Part shown: piece after piece, positions 25,149-33,201 of the stretch
Position numbering within the stretch: position 1 is the first letter of the stretch
Layout: each line of letters begins with the position of its first letter
Source: CAZSMC01 sp964607755
Lineage (GTDB): Bacteria > Zhuqueibacterota > Zhuqueibacteria > Residuimicrobiales > Krinioviventaceae
NCBI GenBank assembly: GCA_964607755.1
Contig: CAZSMC010000031.1
Span: 1 to 48,383, forward strand
Direction: 5' to 3'
DNA length: 48,383 bases
Position numbers and translations under genes: made by a program
The notes under the pieces: model-generated
Database searches by the model: none
Seen by the model: the letters and a program-made list of their open reading frames with translations, nothing else
Told to the model about the DNA's origin: nothing

Positions 25149-26348
25149 TTATTTCTCTTCTTCATCTTCACTTCCCTGACGTTGTTTCTCAAGTTGTTCA
25201 TGCAGTTTTTGCATGATCTCTTTTCTGCGTTCACGGTCTTCCTCAAGAACCTTTTCATACAGTCTAAGAAACTCTTCTTGACTCTTTTCCTGGTTGTTAC
25301 GGAGTTTTTCGATAAACTCCTGCCGCGAAACCGAAAACGGGTCTGCCCGGTCTTTAATGATTTCTCTTGAATTCTCTTCTCTATTGTTGCCGGAATGTTC
25401 CTGGCGTTGAGACGGGGAATACAAAGCAAAACTCAAACCAGCGTTGAGACGCCAGGTAGGCAAATTTGGCAGGGTGCGCCATTTTTGTTCAGCATAGCCT
25501 CCATTATCGTCATACCTGGTTTTGTCCTGCTGTCCTAATAACAAAACATCCAGGCTCACATTGAGATTAATCCAGTTATTAAATCGGTAAACAAGTCCGG
25601 GATTTAGATAAAAACTATTTTCCCGGGTATATGCTGAGAGTGGCGGTTGTTGCAGGAAAAATGACCCGTAAAGCTCGGCATAAACAGCAAAACCCTGCCA
25701 TTGCTTTTGGACAGATACTCCGTAGAAAAGTTCTTTGGTGCTCTTGTCATTTACCAGAGAATCCTGTGGATGGTCCGTCAAAACAAGGTCCGTGTCATTG
25801 TGATCATAAAGTCCGAGATTGGCGTGAATCTGCCATGACTCGAACGAACCTGAGGGTAAAAAGGACAACATTCCAGACAGGCCAAATCCGATACGTTTTG
25901 TGCTGTACGGTTGCAACGGAATATTATTCCTTTTGTGAAACGGCAAACGTGACGATACTTGCATGCCAAACATAAAAGCAGAATCTGCAATGGTATATGA
26001 TCCGAGCCTGGCCAGGGCATGCACCTGCGACGGAAAATCCAGATGATTAGAATGATGGTTATGCTGAAATAGGGTTGGCACAAACCCGACTTCAATATGT
26101 GATGTTGCCGCATAGTACAGGCCAATCCTCGAAAAAGTATCCCATAACACAATACCGGACCGGGCATTGTGACTGGTAAAAACATGATGCGTTTTAAATG
26201 TGCTGTAATGCGCTGACAAAAAAACAGATCCGGCCTCATGAATGCGTGCCGGAACAATGTGCTGGTAGCTGTCCAAATAGGAAACTCCCGGTACGTGTTG
26301 AACGAATAAACAGCAGCTTAAAAGTATTGTTAATCTCATTTTTTCCAT
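25149..26348 (-). CDS. Outer-membrane beta-barrel protein with charged C-terminal coiled coil
   Basis: I do not recognise a named family. The 399-residue product has a signal peptide (MRLTILLSCCLFVQHVPG). About 290 residues of alternating amphipathic strands follow, resembling a transporter-type barrel, with many His/Asp residues in the loops (HNHHSNHLDF, DHNDTD). The barrel seems to end near LSFALYSP. The last 75 residues are almost all Glu, Arg, Lys and Gln in heptad-like order (EEFLRLYEKVLEEDRER) and end in DEEEEK. An acidic helical tail behind a barrel is unusual because it would hang into the periplasm. ATG at 26348 is chosen; TTG at 26363 is an alternative. It is divergent from the Fis-type HTH gene. 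Confidence 0.65.
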   Translation of the reverse strand: MEKMRLTILLSCCLFVQHVPGVSYLDSYQHIVPARIHEAGSVFLSAHYSTFKTHHVFTSHNARSGIVLWDTFSRIGLYYAATSHIEVGFVPTLFQHNHHSNHLDFPSQVHALARLGSYTIADSAFMFGMQVSSRLPFHKRNNIPLQPYSTKRIGFGLSGMLSFLPSGSFESWQIHANLGLYDHNDTDLVLTDHPQDSLVNDKSTKELFYGVSVQKQWQGFAVYAELYGSFFLQQPPLSAYTRENSFYLNPGLVYRFNNWINLNVSLDVLLLGQQDKTRYDDNGGYAEQKWRTLPNLPTWRLNAGLSFALYSPSQRQEHSGNNREENSREIIKDRADPFSVSRQEFIEKLRNNQEKSQEEFLRLYEKVLEEDRERRKEIMQKLHEQLEKQRQGSEDEEEK

Positions 26349-26546
26349 AGAAATAAGAATCAAACCCCTTTTCGTGTTATCGCTGACGAGTCACCGGGAA
26401 AAAATTCACCAGACCGGGGAATTTTTCCTCTGTTTTACTTTGATTATTTTTTTCGCACATAATAATTAAAAAACGATGAATTCCCTAAGTTATTCGAAAC
26501 ATTATACTTAAAAATAAGACAAATGCGTATTTAAAAGTTAACATTT

Positions 26547-26562
26547 TGGTACGCCAGTTGCA
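26547..26562 (+). promoter_or_regulatory. Sigma-54-like promoter of the orphan HTH gene
   Basis: TGGTACGCCAGTTGCA matches the -24/-12 consensus TGGCACG-N4-TTGCW at every defined position except the fourth. The invariant GG and GC have the correct 10-base spacing. It lies 54 bp before the HTH start codon, leaving a leader of about 45 bases. No other equally good match was noticed between genes. Confidence 0.6.
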
Positions 26563-26616
26563 ATAAAAAAATAGATTGAGGGTGACCAATAAGGTGTATT
26601 AAGAAAAGAGGTGTCT

Positions 26617-26802
26617 ATGCTTATGTCAGTAGAAAAGGAAACTCAGCAGGACAATGAAAACAAACCGTTCAAATCATTGGCAGAGATTGAACGGGAACAC
26701 ATTCAAAAAGTTCTGGACCAGGTCGGAGGAAACAAGTCAAAAGCCTCACGAATCCTTGGCATTTCCCGCAAAACGCTTCGAGAGAAGCTGAAAATCAAAT
26801 AG
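26617..26802 (+). CDS. Orphan Fis-type helix-turn-helix protein
   Basis: This 61-residue protein consists of a short polar head and a complete Fis-like HTH: LAEIEREHIQKVLDQVGG, then NKSKASRILGISRKTLREKL. That module normally forms the C-terminal DNA-binding end of NtrC-type sigma-54 activators, but here it has no receiver and no AAA+ domain. It is far shorter than Fis itself. It could be a DNA-binding partner, antagonist or nucleoid-type protein. AGAGGTG precedes the ATG at 26617; GTG 26611 and ATG 26623 are alternatives. A sigma-54-like promoter lies directly upstream, and a strong terminator follows. Confidence 0.85.
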   Translation: MLMSVEKETQQDNENKPFKSLAEIEREHIQKVLDQVGGNKSKASRILGISRKTLREKLKIK

Positions 26803-26880
26803 CTCTTTGTTCTCAAAACATTTTACACGGGGGGACAAAAAGTCCTATCGCAGCAGGAAATACCATTCTTAAAAGCGAGT

Positions 26881-26937
26881 TCACAACGCAAAAGACGGCC
26901 TTGTTGTCAGAGCAATGGCCGTCTTTGCGTTTGTGAG
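26881..26937. terminator. Bidirectional terminator between the HTH and GH97 genes
   Basis: A long near-perfect inverted repeat pairs TCACAACGCAAAAGACGGCC with GGCCGTCTTTGCGTTTGTGA, each arm about 20 bp with two one-base bulges. It lies between two convergent stop codons (26802 and 26948). The A- and T-rich stem base suits termination in both directions. Confidence 0.75.
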
Positions 26938-26947
26938 GATACTCATC

Positions 26948-29011
26948 TTATTCGAAGTTTTCTACATCTTTCTCCGATGCTGGTCTGAACCGGATAGCCT
27001 GCCCGCCTCCTGTGGCAAGCTTTAGCTCCATTACAGTTTCAGCATCAACAAGTTGTCTTTTTATTTCATATGCCTGTGGATTACTCTGCCAGTCGGCATC
27101 GCTGGCGTCTGCATAAATTTCGGCGACATATTTCTTTCCCGGAGAAAGAAAATCCAGCGACGCTTGCAGCGTCCTGGCGTTCTCATCCGTTATCGAGCCC
27201 AGATACCAATCCTCGCTGTTTCGATCCTTTCGGACGATTGTTACGTAATCACCAATTTGGGCATGAAGAACTTTTGTGGTGTGCCAATCAACAGGAACAT
27301 CTTTAATAAATTGAAACGCAGGATGACCGACATAATTTTCCGGTAAATCCGCTGCCATGTGCATGGGACTGAAAATAATCACATAAAGAGCTAATTGTTT
27401 AGCCAGCGTTGTATTGACACGGTTGTTCGGTTTGTACTCATTAAAGGTCAGATCGAAAATACCGGGTGTGTGGTCAAATGGGCCGGCCAGACAGCGCGTA
27501 AACGGAATGATTGTGGTATGATCCGGGGGATTACCGCCATCTGCAGACCAGGCGTTGTATTCCTGGCCGCGGGCACCCTCTCGCGTCATCATATTCGGAT
27601 AGGTACGCCGGATACCAGTATCCTTTATCGGCTCGTGCACATCCAACATGACCTCATATTTGGCCGCTGTTTTCACCACCTCGCGATAATGACGCACCAT
27701 GAATTGTCCGTAATGCCACTCGAACTGTTCGTCGCTGTTTTCATCGATTCTTTTTATTGTCCGGCCATTGCCCACATAACCCGTTTTTAAGCGATGAACA
27801 CCGAGCCCATTTAAATACTTGAACGCATCCTCCAATTGTTCTTCATAATTCAGCACACCAGCGCTCGTTTCGTGATGGCCAATGAGTCCGACGCCTTTTT
27901 CATCCGCATATGTGACCAGTTCTTCAATATCATAATCCGGATACGGCGTGGTGAAATTAAACAGATCGCTGTTCTGATACCAGTCGCCGTCCCAGCCACG
28001 GTTCCAGCCTTCCACAAGCACGCCGTCGAATCCGTGCGCAGCAGCAAAGTCGATGTATTTTTTTGTGTTTTCAGTGGTGGCCCCGTGGCTTGGCCCGGAA
28101 CTCCAGGTATATTTTTCAAGATGCATACCCCACCAGATACCGACGTATTTTCCTGGTTTAATCCAAGAGGTGTCTTCAAGTTTGTTCGGTTCGTTTAGGT
28201 TTAGCACAAGATAGGAGGTAATCAGGTCTCCGGGATTGTCGGCAATCTGGATTGTCCGCCACGGGGATTGATGAGGTGCATACGCTTTCACTTTTGTGCC
28301 ATCGGACCAGGGATAAAGATCGCAGGCAAGTGTAGTATTTTCGGAACGGACCAGCGCCATCATACCATAATCGGTCAGCGCTGCTTCATGGATGCTCAAG
28401 TACAAACCATCTTTTGTCTCCATTGTCAACGGTGTATGTACCGAATCCAATTGACTGAGCGGATTTTTTTGATACAAGTACTCGAATCTGTTGGGCTTAT
28501 AGGCACCGATCCACCAGGTCTGGTGATCGCCATTGAGTGCAAACTCGGTTTCTTCATCCATGATCTCAAAATAATCGAGATGCAGTTGTTGCGGGAATTC
28601 GTACCGAAAGCCGACACCGTCATTAAAAGCACGGAACACAATGACCAGGGAACGCGGCTCTTCTGTTGTTTCCGAAAGTTTTACTTTGAGTTCATTATAA
28701 TGATTCACTATGTCTTTTTCTTCGCCCCAGGGTTGCGTCCAGGTTTCATCAAAAGATGAGATGGAATGTGAAGAAATTTTAAAATTGCTATTCAGTGCAT
28801 GCGCCTCATTGAGTGTGAATCCGAGTTTCGAGACATTGATGACGCTCTTGTCGTCTCTTTTAATCTGATAATAAGGCGTCCCCTGCTTTAGGGAAAAAAT
28901 GACCGTAATTTTTTTATCCGGTGAAGAAACCTCAAAAGTTTGCGCCGGTGTATCGACAGTTGTAAAAAGAAATAACGTACACAGCAATAGCAAAACAGTT
29001 TTAAGCGACAT
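26948..29011 (-). CDS. Glycoside hydrolase family 97 alpha-glucosidase (SusB-like)
   Basis: The 687-residue secreted or periplasmic enzyme likely releases glucose from alpha-glucans. It has a signal peptide (MSLKTVLLLLCTLFLF). The GH97 N-terminal sandwich is at about 25-280 (FNDGVGFRYEF, TWWIGAYKPNRFEY). The catalytic barrel begins at VGIWWGMHLEKYTW, and a C-terminal sandwich closes the protein. HHETSAG, VHEPIKDTG and NMMTREGARGQEY carry the conserved acidic residues. The Glu in VHEP suggests the inverting, calcium-dependent branch, although I assign this from memory of the family. The start at 29011 is preferred because GGAG lies ten bases upstream and the signal peptide then begins directly. 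It complements the GH13 enzyme. Confidence 0.92.
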   Translation of the reverse strand: MSLKTVLLLLCTLFLFTTVDTPAQTFEVSSPDKKITVIFSLKQGTPYYQIKRDDKSVINVSKLGFTLNEAHALNSNFKISSHSISSFDETWTQPWGEEKDIVNHYNELKVKLSETTEEPRSLVIVFRAFNDGVGFRYEFPQQLHLDYFEIMDEETEFALNGDHQTWWIGAYKPNRFEYLYQKNPLSQLDSVHTPLTMETKDGLYLSIHEAALTDYGMMALVRSENTTLACDLYPWSDGTKVKAYAPHQSPWRTIQIADNPGDLITSYLVLNLNEPNKLEDTSWIKPGKYVGIWWGMHLEKYTWSSGPSHGATTENTKKYIDFAAAHGFDGVLVEGWNRGWDGDWYQNSDLFNFTTPYPDYDIEELVTYADEKGVGLIGHHETSAGVLNYEEQLEDAFKYLNGLGVHRLKTGYVGNGRTIKRIDENSDEQFEWHYGQFMVRHYREVVKTAAKYEVMLDVHEPIKDTGIRRTYPNMMTREGARGQEYNAWSADGGNPPDHTTIIPFTRCLAGPFDHTPGIFDLTFNEYKPNNRVNTTLAKQLALYVIIFSPMHMAADLPENYVGHPAFQFIKDVPVDWHTTKVLHAQIGDYVTIVRKDRNSEDWYLGSITDENARTLQASLDFLSPGKKYVAEIYADASDADWQSNPQAYEIKRQLVDAETVMELKLATGGGQAIRFRPASEKDVENFE

Positions 29012-29474
29012 GGGAACTCTCCATGGTTTAATGCGAATTTTTGTATTGACAGAAATGTATTGAATATTGTAAATAAACACAATATCTATTCATCATTGAA
29101 TTGTTATCTTAATTTTGACCTCGCTTATGCCCAGTCAATTAAAGCCACGGATTTGCACTGATCTACACTGTATTGAGCATTATCACAAAAATCCGTGCCA
29201 ATCCTTTATATCCGTGAAAATCCGTGTCCAAAAATTTTGGGTGCGGCTTGTGGCCCCGCTGAGTTCATCTGTGGCATATTCAAAAATACGACTTTTAGCC
29301 CGGTAAAAAATACACGCTTGTCTGCATTATTTTCGTATTGTATAAAATAGATTCATTTTCGTGGTCTAAAATTCCAATAAAAACAATCATCAACGACAAT
29401 CTGGACCTGTGGCATTTTATTTGAAATAACATTGTTAAAATATTTGAGATGAATTGAACATACAGGAGCACATT
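29012..29474. other. Divergent intergenic region between GH97 and DUF3160 genes
   Basis: No gene was found. The stretch 29139-29235 carries the phrases CACGGATTTGCACTGATC and ATCCGTGAAAATCCGTGTCC, a degenerate repeat style scattered between genes of many related bacteria. Promoters for both flanking genes should lie here but none is clear. AGGAG at 29464-29468 is the ribosome site of the DUF3160 gene. Confidence 0.45.
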
Positions 29475-32383
29475 ATGAGATATATTATCATTTTTATCTG
29501 CTGTGTCATCACACCATTGTGGAGTCAATCTATGATAGCCACCATAAGCGATCCCGTGGAAACGGATTTCGGCGTTTACGAACCGCATTTGGTTACGATC
29601 ACTCCCGACGCGCCGCGCATTGATCCGGGTGAGAATCTGGAACATGTGGTCAATTATTCTGATTTTGTTTTTGACGCCGGGGCAGAGCAAAAGCTCAAGA
29701 CGAATCATTTTGTCGCCACACCGGCAACGCATTCCGATGGCACTACCGGTTACAACGAGATGTTCGACGTTTACACCGAAGCCCGCGAAAAAAGTATCCC
29801 CATATTCGTCACCAGCGACGCCCTCTTGCACAGCTTTCACCTGTGCTTTGATTACATTTTGCGAACATGCGAGGAAAAGCGGTTTATCATGCNNNNNNNN
29901 NNNNNNNNNNNNNNNNNNNNNNNNNNNNNNNNNNNNNNNNNNNNNNNNNNNNNNNNNNNNNNNNNNNNNNNNNNNNNNNNNNNNNNNNNNNNCACCTGTG
30001 CTTTGATTACATTTTGCGAACATGCGAGGAAAAGCGGTTTATCATGCAACTGGATCAACTGTTAAAAGCAATGTGGTCGGAAACAGAGGCCAAATACAAA
30101 GCGGCAAACGATTCCACAGTTAAAAAAGCGTTATTTCGGAATTTGGATTATCTTTTGGTGGCCTCCCGACTGCTAAATCCGGAGAAAAAAAGCGATCCCT
30201 TGCCAGACGGACAGTATCAGGAGGAAATGGAACTCATCATGGCAGCCGGTGGTTTTGATCTATCGCCGATTTTTCAATACGAAGAAGATTACTCGCAGTA
30301 CAAACCGCGCGGACACTATACACGCAGTGATTCACTAAAACGATATTTCCGGTCCATGATGTGGCTGGGCCGGATGACGTTCTCGTGCGTCGATCAAAAA
30401 TCCTACAGCCAAACCATGACGTTGAGTGCCATTTTGTTAAATCAAGTCATGGCGGCATTAAAAGTTGATGGTCGCCCGGCCATGGATGTGTGGAATGACA
30501 TTTATCAGCCGACAGTCTTTTTTGTCGGCAAAAGCGATGACATCAATTTTCAAACCTATTTGCCGATCTGTTATGATGTGTACGGCAAAAGCTTTCCCAG
30601 CCTTTCACCGGATACTTTTGCAGACACGGAAAAACTTTTTGAATTTTTGCAGGCAACGACAGAATTGCAACCAGCGCGCATCACCTATCCGGGGCAGCCG
30701 AAAAAAGGCTTCCGGTTTATGGGGCAGCGGTTCATCCCGGACTCGTGGATTCTGGATGAGCTGGTCATGACAAAAATACCCGGACGCGCCATGCCCACCG
30801 GCCTGGATGTGATGATCGTTCTGGACCCGGAGAAAAAGGCGCGCCAGAGTTGGCCGTACCAATATCTCGGTCCAGCGGACAAAAACAATTCTTACTATGT
30901 TTCCAAACTGGACACATTGAAAACCATCTTTCAACATTATCCAGGCGAAACATGGGCGCAAAACGCGTACTGGAACTGGCTATACTGCTTTATGCCCTTG
31001 CTCATGCCAAAGGGTGAAGGCTATCCATTTTTCATGCAAACCGATGCCTGGCGGGACAAAGACCTGCACGCTGCGCTGGCAAGCTGGGCTGAGCTACGGC
31101 ACGATACGATTCTTTATGCCAAACAAAGTGGTACTGAAACTGGCGTTCCCCCGGCTGCCAATCTGATGCAGGGATACGTCGAGCCGAATCCGCATTTTTT
31201 CGGGCGCATCGCTTCTCTGGCGGAGTTTATGATCAAAGGACTTGAAAGCCGGCACTTGTTGTTTGACGAGTTTCAGCGCTCGCTGCAGCGTTTTGCCGGA
31301 CTCGCGGGCACGCTGAAAACAATCGCTGAAAAAGAGCTTACCGGCGTACCGGTCACCAGCGACGAATATCTGACGATTTTCAATATCGGTAAAACACTTT
31401 ACGATATTGTTACCTTTCAGCCGTACCCGAGCGAAGGGCCCATGCCGTGGGGAGACTCTGATCTCGAACCCATGCCGGTCATCGCTGATGTGCATACGGA
31501 TGCGCTTTCCGGAACGGTACTGGAAGAAGCAGTCGGGTATCCTTATGCGCTTTACGTGTTGTGTTCGATCGAAGGCCGACCGGTTCTCACCAAAGGTGCC
31601 GGATTTTCGTATTACGAATTCATCCAACCGTTGACGAACCGGTTAACCGATGAACAATGGCGCGACATGCTGGCAAAGGGGACAGAACCTGGTCCGCCGT
31701 CATGGATTTCGTCTTTTTACAGCGATGCTGACGATCCACTTACCACGGAATTTTATATATGGCAAAAACCTCAGGAAAACACATTGAATGTTGTGTTAAA
31801 TAAACACAAGCTGACGTGTGAGGACACGCTCGTTGCAGAAATTACATCCACAGATTGGCAAATGTCGGATGTTCCAAATGTTGTGCTCATTCATCCGGAT
31901 GGCAGCGAACAACTCATTCCGGTTGAAAAACAGAACCAGGGCCTTGTGTGGACATGCACCATTGTACTTGCACATTTCAAAAAAGGAACTTATTTTTTAG
32001 ATATCACAAAAGGCGTTGAAAAGAGTTCGCTCCATTATCGCACACACTTTGTGATCACATCTGGCGCGAGCGTGGACAGAACAGCACCGTCTCCTGCTTT
32101 TCAGTTGAGCCAGAATTACCCGAATCCGTTCAATCCGCTCACGACGATTACGTTCAATGTCTCCCGGCCCACACGCGTGAACTTGACAGTCTATGACCTC
32201 AGCGGCCGGATGGTCAAAACACTTTTAGATGATAGAGTCAGCGCTGGCCCCCACACCGTTGTTTGGGATGGCACAGATGCAGAGAACAATCCGGTGGCTT
32301 CGGGTGTGTATTTCTATCGTTTGCAGCAACAAAATGGGTTATCGCCGGATGTGTTGATGAAAAAATTGACGCTGCTGAGGTAG
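29475..32383 (+). CDS. DUF3160 surface protein with type IX sorting domain (interrupted by a false gap)
   Basis: The DUF3160 family has unknown function. Here the gene is split by 100 N at 29893-29992. The 55 bases before the gap (29838-29892) are repeated exactly after it (29993-30047). Removing one copy and the N restores one frame of about 917 residues across the shared HLCFDYILRTCEEKRF segment. Features in order: signal peptide (MRYIIIFICCVITPLWS), DUF3160 from VTSDALLHSFHLCFDYILR through a mostly helical body to about residue 700, a beta-sandwich, and a C-terminal sorting domain starting QLSQNYPNPFNPLTTITF and ending KKLTLLR. It is predicted to be exported and held on or released from the cell surface. 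Read literally, the gap gives two false partial proteins. Confidence 0.85.
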
Positions 32384-32395
32384 GGTCACGATGTT

Positions 32396-32580
32396 TGTAG
32401 TACACCTTTCGAGGCTGTCGAAAAAGCCGAAGCTAGTCCCCAACAAGGGGTCGCTTAAGGATTTGAACAATATCGTAAAACTTGGATTAATTGCAAATTA
32501 CGCAATTTTATTGTTTTCAGGAGCGACCCCTTGTTAGGACTGACGTCAAGTTTTACGATCAACTTTTCAGGTGTGCTACA
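32396..32580. repeat. Nested inverted repeat (MITE-like element)
   Basis: Three inverted pairs are nested: TGTAGTACACCT / AGGTGTGCTACA (32396-32407 with 32569-32580, one mismatch), AACAAGGGGTCGCT / AGCGACCCCTTGTT (32442-32455 with 32522-32535, perfect) and ATCGTAAAACTTG / CAAGTTTTACGAT (near 32472 and 32546, perfect, crossing the second pair's right side). The outer pair also occurs as a closed palindrome at 37773-37798. No transposase is encoded. The region lies between the DUF3160 and META genes. Confidence 0.8.
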
Positions 32581-32646
32581 AATTTCATCAAGTGAATAGT
32601 GATTTGTGAAAAGTGAAAAGTGGTTCGGTAAGACAGGATTAAAAAA

Positions 32647-33088
32647 ATGCCTCGTGAGAAACGTCATATTCTCCTTTTTCTTTTTCTGTCATTCGTGATG
32701 ATTTCCACCACATGCGACCGGCGCATCATCTCGCCGCGACCAGATACTGATCTCGAAGAGATTCTAAAGATAGAATGGACACTGCAATCATTTCGAGCTG
32801 GCAATCTTGTTATCCATCCGCCGGAAGACCAGACTTTTACGATCACGTTCGAGACGGACAGCACATTTTCAGGGCGGGCGGATTGCAATGATATGTTTGG
32901 TCATGTTACGATTGGCCCCGATCAATCTATGAGCTTCGAACGCATCATTACGACTGAAATAGGTTGCGGTAAGAATTCAATGGACGGAAGATATATAAGT
33001 GCCTTGTATTCGGTCTATTCATTTAGCATCCGCGAGAGCAGACTGTTTTTGAAATACGGCAAAAATTCGTCTCTGGTATTTCGTAAAA
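32647..33088 (+). CDS. META-domain (HslJ-like) exported protein, 3' end lost in gap
   Basis: 147 codons are visible before a scaffold gap. The N terminus is a signal peptide with a possible lipobox (MISTTC, Cys23 region), so it may be a lipoprotein. The body matches the META domain: EWTLQSFRAGNLVI, TFETDSTFSGRADCNDMFG with the typical GRADCN motif, MSFERIITTEIGCG, then RLFLKYGKNSSLVF. META domains end soon after that last strand, so only a few codons are likely missing. The family includes heat-shock HslJ and envelope proteins of unclear role. The open frame through the N run into the next gene is not real. Confidence 0.8.
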
Positions 33089-33188
33089 NNNNNNNNNNNN
33101 NNNNNNNNNNNNNNNNNNNNNNNNNNNNNNNNNNNNNNNNNNNNNNNNNNNNNNNNNNNNNNNNNNNNNNNNNNNNNNNNNNNNNNNN
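33089..33188. other. Scaffold gap of unknown true length
   Basis: There are 100 N. Unlike the other two gaps, the flanks share no duplicate sequence, so real DNA is missing. It hides the end of the META gene and the 5' flank of the next gene. Confidence 0.9.
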
Positions 33189-33201
33189 GCAGGATCTCGC
33201 C

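Noticed and set aside
29410..29425. TGGCATTTTATTTGA upstream of the DUF3160 gene as a sigma-54 promoter
   Set aside because: The essential GC of the -12 element is GA; the match is not better than chance in AT-rich DNA.
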